Numbered from the stretch's first letter, positions 1 to 9,706 are shown. The stretch: 64,000 bases of DNA from Microcoleus sp. AS-A8 (GCA_039962225.1 JAMPKV010000003.1:310001-374000); one strand, 5' to 3'. The notes: a model not told the origin generated them from the letters alone. Translations and numbers: made by a program.

Positions 1-317
1 ACTTTGCGATCGCATACCAATCGGTGTGCTAAGGAGATTAGCGGATTGTTTATTTCTGACGATTTGAAGCGAAAGCTTAGAGAAGAACTTTGCTGTTAAA
101 CAAGAGAATTTTTTTCTAGGCTGGGGTGTGTCTACCGTCATTAACTTGATAGATTATATAGAGCGATCGCACTTTCTCTGTTCGCAGGATTAGCCAGTGT
201 GATTACCTACGGTAGCGCTAAAAGCGATCGCTAAAATTTCTCTACAACCCCGATCTGTGTTAGTGCCAAATAGCAGTTCAGCAACTTGGGCTAACTTCTC
301 TTACGAACAAGGTTCAC
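1..317. other. Left edge of window, possible gene tail
   Basis: Frame 1 is open from the window edge to a TAA at 97-99 and ends in a charged stretch (DDLKRKLREEL), so it could be the last 32 codons of a gene that starts outside the window. No family is recognisable. The remainder holds three HIP1 octamers (near 6, 163 and 221) and no other signal that I can support. Confidence 0.2.
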
Positions 318-719
318 CTATCCCATCAGAATTACTGTGTCAATAACGTGGATGACACCGTTATCCGCTTCGATATCTGCGGCTAGAACAGTGGCATTTT
401 TTACCTCAAAACCATCAGAGGTATCAATCCTGATCGGTGAACCCTCAACGGAGGTAACTGAATCCACTTTTTCCAAATCGGCTTTTGTTAACTTGCCTGA
501 TACGACGTGATACTTCAAAATTCGAGTTAGCTGAGGAATGTTCTGTACGAGGGTTTGTATCGTTCCCGGCGGGAGTTTAGCAAAAGCCTCGTCATTCGGT
601 GCAAAGACAGTAAAAGGGCCAGGACTTTTTAGCGTCTCCACTAATCCAGCCGCTTTGACAGCCGTTACTAGAGTCTCGAAAGAACCCGCGCTAACCGCAA
701 TATCAACAATATCAGGCAT
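318..719 (-). CDS. Fasciclin (FAS1) domain protein
   Basis: This 133-residue protein is essentially one FAS1 domain. Visible landmarks are the opening helix ([15 protein letters not shown]), the H1-type box [14 protein letters not shown] near residues 37-50, the YHVVSGKL turn near residue 70, and the closing H2-type segment [12 protein letters not shown] at the C-terminus. FAS1 domains mediate adhesion and are common in cyanobacteria as secreted or cytoplasmic single-domain proteins. No signal peptide is visible, so export would need another route. The ATG at 719 gives the length normal for a single-domain member. The gene stands alone, with no neighbour on the same strand. Confidence 0.88.
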   Translation of the reverse strand: MPDIVDIAVSAGSFETLVTAVKAAGLVETLKSPGPFTVFAPNDEAFAKLPPGTIQTLVQNIPQLTRILKYHVVSGKLTKADLEKVDSVTSVEGSPIRIDTSDGFEVKNATVLAADIEADNGVIHVIDTVILMG

Positions 720-1213
720 TTACGTATGTTCAGCTAAAATTTGCAAAAAAATCTAATTTATTATTTTACTTGTCAAGGCACCCCAAAAGCTATCTTTTTT
801 GTTGATCGCTAGTAATAAATCAGGCTTATGTGTCAATTCCAGAAAATGCTTTAATTACTATTTGATATAATTCATCTCCCTCAAATATTGGAAGTTGTTT
901 AATCAGAGTCATTGTCACCTTTGCCTTCATAGTTATCTTCTCAAGTTATACACTGAAACACTTGCTGTGTTTGTTGTCAAATCGTTCTGTACCCTAAAGT
1001 GTCACAAAAATTAGTTTATGGGAATGGGGAACCCGAAGCGTTTTTGAGGTAGTCTATCTGTCTATCTGGAGCAGAGGACGCTCTGCGCCTTGGCCTGAAA
1101 GCCAAGCTGGCATACGCTATTGCTGCTATTGCTAGCATAGAAACAGGCAAGGACAAATCTACAGAGAACGCATACAGCAAGGATTTGTTTAAGACAAAAA
1201 ATTTTGGAGAGAC
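720..1213. other. Intergenic region, no clear gene
   Basis: The region is AT-rich and presumably contains the promoters of the flanking divergent genes. A plus-strand frame is open from 1053 to a TGA at 1215-1217 and reads like coding sequence (GLKAKLAYAIAAIASIETG), but it has no start codon and no family I recognise. It may be a gene remnant or chance. Confidence 0.3.
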
Positions 1214-1216
1214 TTG

Positions 1217-2197
1217 ATGCAAAAATCATTGTTCGTTGGCTGTCTCGTTCTTCTTATAGCTGGATGCGCGCAAAAGCCTCCCTCTACACCCACCAGTGCT
1301 GAAAGTCCGTCCAAGAGTGTACAGCTTTCCCAGGAGTCCCAGAAAACCCCTGCCGCTGCACAAAGCAACGTCGAACTCATTAATGCCGGTACTGAGCCTA
1401 AGCAGCAACTGCGTTTCACACCTGGGGCGAACACAAAGCAAACGCTACAGATGACCATGGATATGGACATGGCTATGTCTGTAGGAGGACAGACTCAGCC
1501 AGCGTTTGATAGTCCACCCATTAAGATGACGATGGAGTCGGAAGTCAAAAAGGTTGATGCTAACGGGGATATTCACACGGATTTTTCCTATTCGGATGCA
1601 GATGTTGTTGCGGCTAAGAATACCCAGCCACAATTAGTGAACGCGATGCGCGCCCAAGTTAAAAAGCTTGTCGGCTTACGCGGCTCTATGATTGTCGATA
1701 ACCAGGGAAACACGAAACAGGCAAACTTTAATACGCCTGAGACACTCGACCCCAACACGAAAAAAATGGTTGAGCAAATGGTGACGTCCCTCAAGCAACT
1801 TTCCTCACCAGTTCCCTCAGAAGCGGTTGGAGTAGGTGCCAAATGGAAGATTCCTAACTCGGTTACGGCAAACGGAATGACGATGAATCAGAGTTCCACC
1901 TATGAGTTAGTGGATATTAAGGATAATGTCGCCTCCTTGCAAGTGAGCATGGAACAGCAGGCAGGGACACAAAAAATCAACCCACAGGGTCTACCTCCCG
2001 GTGCCTCTATCGACCTCAAATCCATGAATTCCCAAGGTAATGGCAAGCTCAAGTTGGCGTTGAATCAAGTTATGCCGATTAGCTCTACGATGTCCATGCG
2101 TTCTAAGTCTCAGATGAGTGTGAAGGAACCGAACACTGAAAAAGCCACAACAATGGATATGAATGTATCTGTTGAGATGGCTCTCGAATCTAAGTGA
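1217..2197 (+). CDS. Secreted lipoprotein, DUF6263-like
   Basis: The protein has about 326 residues and a lipoprotein signal peptide: a hydrophobic segment ending in the lipobox LIAGC, so it should be lipid-anchored at Cys17 or so. A Ser/Thr/Pro/Gln-rich linker follows to about residue 60, then a beta-rich domain with methionine-rich strands (TMDMDMAMSVGG, MTMNQSSTYELV, TTMDMNVSVEMALE). The layout resembles DUF6263-type lipoproteins of cyanobacteria and planctomycetes, whose role is unknown. I prefer the ATG at 1217 over the TTG directly before it because GGAGA sits six bases upstream. No operon partner is evident. Confidence 0.7.
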   Translation: MQKSLFVGCLVLLIAGCAQKPPSTPTSAESPSKSVQLSQESQKTPAAAQSNVELINAGTEPKQQLRFTPGANTKQTLQMTMDMDMAMSVGGQTQPAFDSPPIKMTMESEVKKVDANGDIHTDFSYSDADVVAAKNTQPQLVNAMRAQVKKLVGLRGSMIVDNQGNTKQANFNTPETLDPNTKKMVEQMVTSLKQLSSPVPSEAVGVGAKWKIPNSVTANGMTMNQSSTYELVDIKDNVASLQVSMEQQAGTQKINPQGLPPGASIDLKSMNSQGNGKLKLALNQVMPISSTMSMRSKSQMSVKEPNTEKATTMDMNVSVEMALESK

Positions 2198-2333
2198 TCA
2201 GGGTGTAAATTCAGCCTGATTGAATCCTGCGATCACTCATTACCATTTTTGAGGTTGGATTTTGAATCCTTTGCTCCTAGAGAGTTGCCATACTTCAAAT
2301 CACGTAATCTTCAAGCCAAATGGTATCACTAGC

Positions 2334-2433
2334 AGGACTTACGCCTTTTCTGGCTTAATACACCATCTTCGTCGGGGCAAGGGATACCTTGCCCCGATAT
2401 GTAGCGGATAGCGTAGCTAGTTGCGTTAGTCCT
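2334..2433. repeat. 100-bp MITE-like element with terminal inverted repeats
   Basis: The left end AGGACTTACGC (2334-2344) and right end GCGTTAGTCCT (2423-2433) are inverted repeats with one mismatch. The match extends outward through CTAG on both sides with a one-base gap. Inside is a perfect 10-bp stem, CGGGGCAAGG / CCTTGCCCCG (2373-2382 and 2387-2396, loop GATA). It has no coding capacity, so it fits a non-autonomous miniature element. The rest of the 2198-2729 gap has no recognisable gene; it contains the promoter region of the adaptor gene. Confidence 0.7.
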
Positions 2434-2729
2434 AACTAGATTACCTATAAACGCTTCAAAATATGACAACTTAAGATTAAACAGTGGGACACACCAATAC
2501 ACAAACACATCTGGGGTGCCACCATGACTTGTGCCTAACTTATCCTCCATTCGTCTATGACTTTGGGTGGCTTGCCTCAATAGGGTGGAAACGAATAGCA
2601 TTTTGAAGTTGGTGCGTCACCCTGCCATATACAATGCCAAACACGCAAGGAAGACCATTTAACTTGCCAGCACTGTGTCCAAGACTTCCTCGAAACAGGC
2701 TGACCTTTACAGCAAATTGAGGGGATAAA

Positions 2730-4232
2730 GTGTTGATGATGGATCTTCGACAAATCAAGCAATTCAAATCCGGCGTTGGATACGTCGCCTTATCAGGAGT
2801 GTTAGCTGTAGTTACCACCGGAGGTTGGCTGATCTATAGTCAAACCTTTAATCAAGCGGCTCAACCGCTCGCGGTGCGTTTGCTCACGGTGAAGCAAGGC
2901 AATGTGGAACTCGTGATTAATGAAAGCGGTACTGTGGAACTGGGAGGTCAACAACAGCTAAAAGCTCCTGGAGAAGTCACGGTAGATCGAGTACTGGTCA
3001 ACATTGGCGATCGCGTTCGCTTTGGTCAAAAACTGCTCGTCCTCCGCAATCCACAGCGACAAACGAACCTGGAAAACCAGCAGTTAGAAATTCGCAAACA
3101 ACAACTCAAACTCACCCGCAGCCGCCAGAAGGTGGAAGAGGCTAAAGAAAAGCTGGCAGCAGCACAAAAGGAACTCCAAGAGCCAGTCAACCAACAATTT
3201 CTGATTCGTAAACAAGAACTCATCCTGGAACGCAACCGCCAGAAGGTGGAAGAAGCCAAAGAAAAGTTAGGCACGGCTCAACAGAAACTTAAGCAACTCG
3301 AAGTTCTGGCTCAAAAAGGATTCATTCCGGGTAATGAACTGCAAGAACAAAAAGAACAAATCCGCAATGCTGAGTTTGCCGTGCGCGATGCTCAAACCGT
3401 CGTCAACGCAGATATTCTCGAACTTCAGCGCCTTCAAGCCGAGAAACAACGCCCCTCTCAACTCCAAGACAAGGTGAACGAGGCGCAAGCTGAATTGCAA
3501 GAGGTTCGCTCCGCTGTCAACACCGATAAGAGCGAACTCCAACGCCTTCAGGTGGAGCGAGAGAGTATTGAGCAGCAACTGCAAAATAATATTGTCACGG
3601 CTCCCATTGCGGGTAAGGTTTTGGATGTCCAAGTCAAGGATGGAGATGGAGTAAAACCCGGTGATGTTTTGTTGACTCTGGGCAACCCGGCACAAGAATT
3701 GGTGAACCTTCAGCTATCTACGCTGAACGCGACTAAAATCCGAGTCAAACAAAAAGCTCGGATTAAGGTGATTGGACCTGATGCTAAATCTTATCAGGGA
3801 CAAGTCAAGAGCTTGTATCCTCAAGCGATCGCACAAGACGACAACCCAGACTCATCCCGACGCCAATCTGCCCAAGCCAAAGTCCCTGCGATCATTCAGC
3901 TTGACGAACCCACGGGTACTTTAATTCCAGGAAGCCAAGTCAGTGTTGAGATTATTCAAGAACAACGGCAGAACGTATTAACGTTAGACTCATCCGCCAT
4001 TGAACGTTCTGAATCGAAACCGTTTGTCTGGATTCGAGACGATTATGGTAAGGCTCAAAAACGACCGATCACTTTAGGGCTAGAAGGAGCGACCCATGTA
4101 GAAGTTAGATCCGGCTTACGTCTTGACGAACAAGTCATACTCTCCCCACCAGAAACTCCCCTCAAACACGGAATACCTGTTGTTCCTCAAACGAGTTCTC
4201 TTACTCCTAATATCAGTCCTCTTCAGCCCTAA
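2730..4232 (+). CDS. HlyD/MacA-type periplasmic adaptor (membrane fusion protein)
   Basis: This 500-residue adaptor couples an inner-membrane transporter to an outer-membrane channel. An N-terminal membrane anchor (about residues 17-36) is followed by the first half of a lipoyl domain (VTVDRVLVNIGDRV), a long alpha-helical hairpin to about residue 285, the second lipoyl half (ITAP-like VTAPIAGKVLDVQVKDG), and beta-barrel and membrane-proximal domains. The hairpin contains a tandem duplication: the NRQKVEEAKEKL segment occurs twice, 114 bp (38 codons) apart near 3124 and 3238. Start choice is open among GTG 2730, TTG 2733, ATG 2736 and ATG 2739; GAGGGG at 2719-2724 suits the first ones. The next genes encode the permease and a TolC-like protein, so this is a tripartite export locus. 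Confidence 0.9.
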   Translation: MLMMDLRQIKQFKSGVGYVALSGVLAVVTTGGWLIYSQTFNQAAQPLAVRLLTVKQGNVELVINESGTVELGGQQQLKAPGEVTVDRVLVNIGDRVRFGQKLLVLRNPQRQTNLENQQLEIRKQQLKLTRSRQKVEEAKEKLAAAQKELQEPVNQQFLIRKQELILERNRQKVEEAKEKLGTAQQKLKQLEVLAQKGFIPGNELQEQKEQIRNAEFAVRDAQTVVNADILELQRLQAEKQRPSQLQDKVNEAQAELQEVRSAVNTDKSELQRLQVERESIEQQLQNNIVTAPIAGKVLDVQVKDGDGVKPGDVLLTLGNPAQELVNLQLSTLNATKIRVKQKARIKVIGPDAKSYQGQVKSLYPQAIAQDDNPDSSRRQSAQAKVPAIIQLDEPTGTLIPGSQVSVEIIQEQRQNVLTLDSSAIERSESKPFVWIRDDYGKAQKRPITLGLEGATHVEVRSGLRLDEQVILSPPETPLKHGIPVVPQTSSLTPNISPLQP

Positions 4233-4320
4233 AATGTTTTCCCTTTGTACACACCGGTATGAGGATTTTGCACTTGTATATAACAATCCTAAATTATACG
4301 GTGAGATTGGCTGTTTTAAG

Positions 4321-4367
4321 AAACCACAGAGGCACAAAGGGCACAGAGGGCGCAAAGCAGAGAAAGG
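4321..4367. repeat. ACCACAGAGG-type dispersed repeat, copy 1
   Basis: A purine-rich AACCACAGAGGCACA-like stretch continues as imperfect CACAGAG/GCAAAG repeats. The same motif, in reverse orientation, occurs at 7981-8020 and 37601-37644. I recall such CTCTGTG/CCACAGAGG strings as very common intergenic repeats in cyanobacterial genomes. It lies between the adaptor and permease genes. Confidence 0.6.
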
Positions 4368-4449
4368 GGGGTTTCAATAAATGATAAAGATTATTTAGGA
4401 CTGAAGATAGAACCTTGTCAATTAAAAAATCAAATCTTCCCAATTCCCC

Positions 4450-5631
4450 ATGAGTCTCTCCTCCCTCGATCTCCTCGTCCTCACCTTTAATTCCCTGCGC
4501 GGCAATCCCTTGCGTTCTGCCCTAACCACTCTGGGAGTATTCATGGGTGTGGCGTCAGTCAGTGCGACACTTCAGGTTGGCACTATCAGTCGAGCAGTGA
4601 TTGAGCATGACTTGTCACAGCGAGAAGCGCCTCATCTCACTGTTGGATTTTGGGGAATTAAAGGTAGGGAAGCAAAACTAGAAGATATGGAATTTTTCAG
4701 GCAACAACTCAAAGGTTTACAAGCCATCAGTGCGGTTAATTTCGTTTGGGAATTGGGAAGTCCAACGGTATTTCAGGGTCGAGAAGCGGAGCCAGATATT
4801 ATGGCAGTTTCCCCAGACTATTTGCTGACTTCAGGTCGGCGAGTCTTGGGAGGTCGCTCTTTTACAATGGCTGATTTTGTCAACTATCGCTCGGTTGTTC
4901 TGATTGATGAATTTTTAGCCAAACAATTGTTTCAGGGTCAAGAGCCGATGGGTCAACTCATCTTCACGGGACAAAATCCATTTCTCGTGATTGGAGTGAT
5001 AGAAACTAAACTCAATTCTAAGGAAGATGAACCTAAAGGTGGATTATTGATGCCCATGTCAACCTATAGTTCGATAACGGGTAAGCAACGAATTAATGCT
5101 CTGTGGATGCGACCCCAGAACCTCAAAGATATGAAAAAAATAGAAGCTCAGGCTAAGGCAATCTTTGAGCAACAGTTTCCTGAATCGGATTTTTATTCTT
5201 GGAATAATGTTGACGATATTCTTCAACAACGAGAAACCTTTGAACTCGCCTCACGAGGATTAACGGCTGTGGGCATCATCTCGCTGCTGATTGGTGGAGT
5301 GGGCATTGCTAATATTACGATCGCCGCCGTGATGGAGCGTACCCCAGAAATTGGATTAAGACGCGCGATTGGGGCAACCCGGAGAGATATTTTACTGCAA
5401 TTCATTCTAGAAGCAGCACTGTTGAGCCTTGTAGGCGGCATTTGTGCGATCGCGACTGTACATGGATTAACGGTAGTGGTGGCGAATACGTTTAAATTAC
5501 CCTACGCATTCAAGAGTAATATCGCCGTTTTATCCTTAAGTTCAGCCTTACTCGTGGGTGTGGGTGCTGGTTTTATCCCTGCTGTTCGCGCTAGCCAAAT
5601 CGAGCCGGTGAAAGCGCTACGGAGTGAGTAA
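4450..5631 (+). CDS. MacB/FtsX-type ABC transporter permease
   Basis: This 393-residue protein has the layout of the MacB-like permease family without the ATPase domain. One N-terminal transmembrane helix (ALTTLGVFMGVASVSATL, about residues 25-45) leads into a large periplasmic MacB-type core to about residue 270. Three C-terminal helices of the FtsX domain follow, with the conserved ERTPEIGLRRAIGATRRDILLQF-type coupling loop between them (about residues 297-320) and the usual ending PAVRASQIEPVKALR. The family moves peptides, lipids or macrolides with the adaptor upstream and a TolC-type channel downstream. An ABC ATPase would be required, but none is encoded here. Confidence 0.9.
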   Translation: MSLSSLDLLVLTFNSLRGNPLRSALTTLGVFMGVASVSATLQVGTISRAVIEHDLSQREAPHLTVGFWGIKGREAKLEDMEFFRQQLKGLQAISAVNFVWELGSPTVFQGREAEPDIMAVSPDYLLTSGRRVLGGRSFTMADFVNYRSVVLIDEFLAKQLFQGQEPMGQLIFTGQNPFLVIGVIETKLNSKEDEPKGGLLMPMSTYSSITGKQRINALWMRPQNLKDMKKIEAQAKAIFEQQFPESDFYSWNNVDDILQQRETFELASRGLTAVGIISLLIGGVGIANITIAAVMERTPEIGLRRAIGATRRDILLQFILEAALLSLVGGICAIATVHGLTVVVANTFKLPYAFKSNIAVLSLSSALLVGVGAGFIPAVRASQIEPVKALRSE

Positions 5632-5738
5632 GCTTCATCAGATCTCGATGTTGGGATTCTGAAACGCAACACTACTCAATGCAGCATCGCTTTGATGTAG
5701 GCTTGCCAATCAGATTCATCTACCGAAATCACTGTAAT

Positions 5739-7832
5739 ATGTCACAATCCCCGAACCCCGATTCTAAACGTCCCAACCCACGAGATTATCTGTCTTGTCC
5801 CCGCATCAGCGTTTTTATTCCTACACTCCTCGGTATGCTCATTGCCGTTTTCGGCACAGCTTGGACATTCACCCTCGCGTTTAAACCTCAGCCAGCACCT
5901 AATCCCAAATCTGGGTTAACTACCCCCTTTTTGGTGGAGACAAGGCAGAAGGCAGACCGGATCTTTAGTGAGGACAGATGGCAGAAGGAAAAAATACTTA
6001 AGCTGAAAAGGGGCTTATCAAAGCGGATTTGGGATAGATCCTCTGCCAACGACAAGACAGCCCTCACAACGTTGTCACAGCCCCTCACGAACAGGCTGAA
6101 GCCAAGCCATCAGCCGATTGCCCAAGGTGCACCAATGCAGCATCCTGCCTCATACCAAGTTGCGTTCAAACAGCTAAAAAGAGCCTCACCTCCAACCCCT
6201 TCCTCATCCTCACTAAAGCTCCCGCTACAAGCAGAGGGGTGTCATTTAACTTGCCTGTGTGAATGCAACTCCGTCTCAAATTCCCAGAACGCCCCCTTGG
6301 CAGTCTACCCATTCCTGAGCCAAGAGACGGGCTTGAACTCCGTTCGGATTTTAGAAAAGCTCCCCACCCACAGCCAACGCCAGGAAATCGCTCCAGTTCA
6401 AACCCTCGAAACACAACAAGCCAAGCCAATCACTGACAACCCATTAACCCAAAATCAACCCAAACCTTTAACGGAAGCGGGGGCAATTAAACTCAGTCTT
6501 TCGGATGTTGTCATTTTGGCTTTAGAGAATAATAGACCGATTAAAAATGCCTACCTCGAACGAATTGCCCAAAGACAAGAACTAGCTGTAGCAGAAGATA
6601 AATTTTCTCCTAATTTCACTCCTACCGTGTCCATATCCATTGCACAATTGGGCACAAATCGCAGGGTAACTGATACAGACTTAGGCATTGGGGCAACGGT
6701 TTCTGTAAAAGTTCCCACAGGAGGAGAGCTGAGTTTTCGTTGGGCAACCAATGGTCAAACGGTGTCTCAAAATGGCCTGAATCTCGATATCAATGATGAC
6801 CCTTTTAGCCAAAAGTTACAGCTAAGTTTTAACCAACCCTTATTAAGGGGTTATGGGGTTAACGTGAATCAAGCTTCGGTTGATATTGCTCGGCTGACTG
6901 AACAGGTTAATATCCTGGATTTAAAATCTATCCTGACTAACACGATTACCGAAGCCATCCTCGCTTACCGTGAATTAATTCGCGCACAGGAACAACTTAA
7001 AATTGCTCAGCTTTCTCTGCAAACAGCCCAAGAATCATTAGCTAATAACCGAATTTTAATTGAGGCAGGTAGACTTGCACCCGTTGATATCGTTCAAAGT
7101 GAAACTGAGGTGGCGAGGAGACAAGTCAGTTTAATAGAAGCTGAAAATAACCTTGCCTCCGCTAGATTAGTCCTACTGAATATTGTTGATATTGAGCCAA
7201 CGGCCGTAATTATAGCCACCGACTCACTGCTCGCACCTGCCGTTTCTTTTAACTCAGATAATCTCAGGCAATTAGCCTTTGAAAATCAGCCAGATTACTT
7301 GAAGGCACAGTTGGATTTAGAAAGAACTAAATTGGGCTTGTTGCAAGCGGAAAACAACCGACTTTGGGACTTAAACCTGAATACCAGTTACGGTTATGCC
7401 TCAAACAACACCAGCGATCTGCGAATTGGATTAGGGTTGAGCCGTCAAATTGGTGATGTAACAGTAGAACGAGATTTTCAGCGCCGCTTAGTCAACCAAC
7501 TCCAAGCCGAAAATACTCTCACGGAGCAACGTGAGAGTTTAGATATTCAGTTAATAGATAGGATGAGGGATGTTAATCTGAGTTTCTCTCAGGTAGAACT
7601 GGCTAAAAAAGTGACAGAGTCCTCGGAAAAACAACTAGAGATTGCACGAGAAAAACAAAGATTAGGGAGAGATATTACGGTTTTTGAGCTAATCAGACTT
7701 CAGGATGATTTAGTCCAAGCCAGAAATGTAGAACTTAATGCAATCATTAACTACCTCAATGCTTTAACCCGATTAGATCAGACCTTAGGCACAACCTTAG
7801 AAACTTGGCAAGTAAAGATTGATATGAAATAA
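5739..7832 (+). CDS. TolC-family outer membrane efflux protein
   Basis: The C-terminal 480 or so residues form two repeats typical of TolC/OEP channels: long helices rich in Gln, Glu and Leu (ILAYRELIRAQEQLKIAQLSL, AGRLAPVDIVQSETEVARRQ, LGRDITVFELIRLQDDLVQARN) and beta strands such as LQLSFNQPLLRGYGVN. An N-terminal hydrophobic segment (VFIPTLLGMLIAVFGTAWTFTLAF) acts as signal or anchor. A long Pro/Ser/Gln-rich stretch of about 170 residues then precedes the channel domain and makes the protein unusually long. I prefer the ATG at 5739; an in-frame ATG at 5679 would add 20 residues. It completes the adaptor-permease-channel set. Confidence 0.88.
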   Translation: MSQSPNPDSKRPNPRDYLSCPRISVFIPTLLGMLIAVFGTAWTFTLAFKPQPAPNPKSGLTTPFLVETRQKADRIFSEDRWQKEKILKLKRGLSKRIWDRSSANDKTALTTLSQPLTNRLKPSHQPIAQGAPMQHPASYQVAFKQLKRASPPTPSSSSLKLPLQAEGCHLTCLCECNSVSNSQNAPLAVYPFLSQETGLNSVRILEKLPTHSQRQEIAPVQTLETQQAKPITDNPLTQNQPKPLTEAGAIKLSLSDVVILALENNRPIKNAYLERIAQRQELAVAEDKFSPNFTPTVSISIAQLGTNRRVTDTDLGIGATVSVKVPTGGELSFRWATNGQTVSQNGLNLDINDDPFSQKLQLSFNQPLLRGYGVNVNQASVDIARLTEQVNILDLKSILTNTITEAILAYRELIRAQEQLKIAQLSLQTAQESLANNRILIEAGRLAPVDIVQSETEVARRQVSLIEAENNLASARLVLLNIVDIEPTAVIIATDSLLAPAVSFNSDNLRQLAFENQPDYLKAQLDLERTKLGLLQAENNRLWDLNLNTSYGYASNNTSDLRIGLGLSRQIGDVTVERDFQRRLVNQLQAENTLTEQRESLDIQLIDRMRDVNLSFSQVELAKKVTESSEKQLEIAREKQRLGRDITVFELIRLQDDLVQARNVELNAIINYLNALTRLDQTLGTTLETWQVKIDMK

Positions 7833-7980
7833 GACCTGAAAAGGCTGTTCTAGTCAGTCTCAATCCTTCATGAACCTGTGTTACCTAGTTTCGTCAAAAA
7901 CACTCGTTTCTTGGCCTATTTCTCCTGCCTCCTCGGCTCTTACTCTCTACTCCCTTAAAACACAACTTGATATTACTACT

Positions 7981-8020
7981 TGTGTTTCTCTGTGTGTACT
8001 CTGTGCACTCTGTGGTTCCT
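7981..8020. repeat. CTCTGTGGTT-type dispersed repeat, copy 2
   Basis: TGTTTCTCTGTGTGTACTC-type sequence ending CTCTGTGGTTCCT. It is the same family as 4321-4367 (opposite orientation) and 37601-37644, and it lies in the gap between the TolC-like gene and the phytyltransferase gene. Confidence 0.6.
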
Positions 8021-8094
8021 AAAAAACTCATAACTCATATTGATGGCTATAGCACGGTAAGATATTTCTGGTTGATAGCCTCTTATCTTTAATA

Positions 8095-9060
8095 ATGAGC
8101 CAGATTTCTTCTTCAACATCTACCCATTCCCGCATCAAACTGTTTGAACAACCCAGTCAATGGCTCTATGCCTTTTGGAAATTCTCGCGTCCTCACACGA
8201 TTATTGGCACCAGCCTGAGTGTTTTTGCATTGTACCTGATTACTGTGGCAACCACGAATAACCAGGTCACGTTGGAAAGTATAGAGCAACTGCTGGGAGC
8301 TTTGCTGTCTTGCTTATGCGGTAATGTCTACATTGTCGGACTCAATCAACTAGAAGATGTAGAAATTGACCAAATTAATAAACCCCATCTTCCGGTTGCA
8401 GCCGGTGAATTTTCGCGGCGACAAGGTCAAATCATTGTTGCTGTAACGGGTATTCTCGCCTTACTATTGGCAGGCTTACTAGGGACATGGTTGTTCTTGA
8501 TGGTAAGTATTAGTTTAGCCATTGGAACGGCTTATTCGCTCCCGCCAATCCGATTGAAGCGATTTCCTTTTTGGGCAGCATTATGTATTTTTTCGGTCAG
8601 GGGAGCCATTGTTAATTTAGGGCTGTTTTTGCACTTTAGTGATTGTTTACTGGGGACTGTTCTGTTTCCCACTGCACCCGTGTGGGTGCTAACCTTGTTT
8701 ATTGTGGTATTTACCTTTGCGATCGCTATCTTCAAAGATATTCCCGATATGGAAGGTGACAAGCAGTACAACATCACCACCTTTACGATCAAACTGGGTC
8801 AACAAGCGGTGTTTAATTTGGCTCGTTGGGTGATAACCGTGTGTTATCTAGGGATGCTCATTGCGGGAATATTTTTGCTCCCTGCTTCCGTTAATTCAAT
8901 TTTTTTGGGTGTTAGCCATCTAGCGTTGTTGGGTATCCTGTGGTGGCGGAGTCGGAGCGTAGACTTGCAAGATAAAATCGCGATCACGCAGTTTTATCAA
9001 TTTATTTGGAAACTCTTTTTCCTAGAATATTTAATCTTTCCCGCTGCCTGTTTATTATAA
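8095..9060 (+). CDS. hpt: Homogentisate phytyltransferase (UbiA family)
   Basis: This 321-residue polytopic membrane enzyme is predicted to prenylate homogentisate with phytyl diphosphate, the committed step of tocopherol (vitamin E) synthesis. Both Asp-rich UbiA motifs are present: NQLEDVEIDQINKPHLP near residue 83 (NQLxDVxIDxxNKPxLP is characteristic of the homogentisate prenyltransferases) and FKDIPDMEGDKQ near residue 212. About eight hydrophobic helices surround them. The length matches cyanobacterial HPT (Synechocystis slr1736). The downstream neighbour is on the other strand, so it is probably monocistronic. Homogentisate solanesyltransferase is less likely because that enzyme is mainly plastidial. 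Confidence 0.88.
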   Translation: MSQISSSTSTHSRIKLFEQPSQWLYAFWKFSRPHTIIGTSLSVFALYLITVATTNNQVTLESIEQLLGALLSCLCGNVYIVGLNQLEDVEIDQINKPHLPVAAGEFSRRQGQIIVAVTGILALLLAGLLGTWLFLMVSISLAIGTAYSLPPIRLKRFPFWAALCIFSVRGAIVNLGLFLHFSDCLLGTVLFPTAPVWVLTLFIVVFTFAIAIFKDIPDMEGDKQYNITTFTIKLGQQAVFNLARWVITVCYLGMLIAGIFLLPASVNSIFLGVSHLALLGILWWRSRSVDLQDKIAITQFYQFIWKLFFLEYLIFPAACLL

Positions 9061-9178
9061 ACATTGAAGGATGAAGTAGGAAGGATGAAAAATTATTCCT
9101 ACTTTATCCAGTGGAAATGAGTTTTGAACTCCTATTGCCTCCAATCGCCCAGCTCGATGAAGTAGTTTTAGTGCAAGT

Positions 9179-9706
9179 TTAAGCGCTAGTTTGCCAATCT
9201 TCTCGACTAATTTTGTAAATGACTGCTTCCAGGCCAAAGATTTCTGTCGTCCCAACAAGTTTCTCTCCTAACTTCTCGGCAACCCGCCTTGAAGCCGAAT
9301 TATCTGGACGAATCAGACTTATTACATAGGATTGCTGCAACTCATTAAAAGCATGAACCATCGCCGCCTTTGCCCCCTCCGTCGCGTAGCCACAGCCCCA
9401 GTAAGCTCGTCGCAACGTCCAGCCAATTTCAAATCCCAGCCAGCCCTCCGGTTGCCAGCAGCCGAGGCGACCCATCATTACACCAGTGTGACGTTCCTCG
9501 ATAGCCCACATCCCGTAGCCCCGTAGCTGCCAGTGACCCAGCATCATCGCCATATTCCGCCAAGCCTCAAAGCGGGATAAGGTCTGCCCATTGCCGATAT
9601 AACGCATTACTTCGCGATCGGCACACATTTCGGCGTAAGCATCCAGGTCTTTTTCGTTAAATGCGCGTAAGATTAGGCGCTGGGTTTCAAGTTGAGGAAT
9701 AAGCAT
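9179..9706 (-). CDS. GNAT N-acetyltransferase, RimJ/RimL-like
   Basis: A 175-residue member of the Acetyltransf_3 group. The start LETQRLILRAFNEKDLDAYAEM is typical, strands around GRLGCWQ and FEIGWTLRRAYWGCGYATEGAKA form the acetyl-CoA site (the W/R-x-x-G-x-A/G loop), and the tail has the usual RPDNSASRRVAEKLGEKLVG. Substrate is not predictable; relatives modify ribosomal proteins or small amines. The gene is solitary between convergent and co-directional neighbours. Confidence 0.88.
   Translation of the reverse strand: MLIPQLETQRLILRAFNEKDLDAYAEMCADREVMRYIGNGQTLSRFEAWRNMAMMLGHWQLRGYGMWAIEERHTGVMMGRLGCWQPEGWLGFEIGWTLRRAYWGCGYATEGAKAAMVHAFNELQQSYVISLIRPDNSASRRVAEKLGEKLVGTTEIFGLEAVIYKISREDWQTSA

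Noticed and set aside
2329-2818. Minus-strand frames of 87-90 codons between the lipoprotein and adaptor genes
   Set aside because: They run through the MITE and the adaptor start and show no protein-like conservation that I can recognise.
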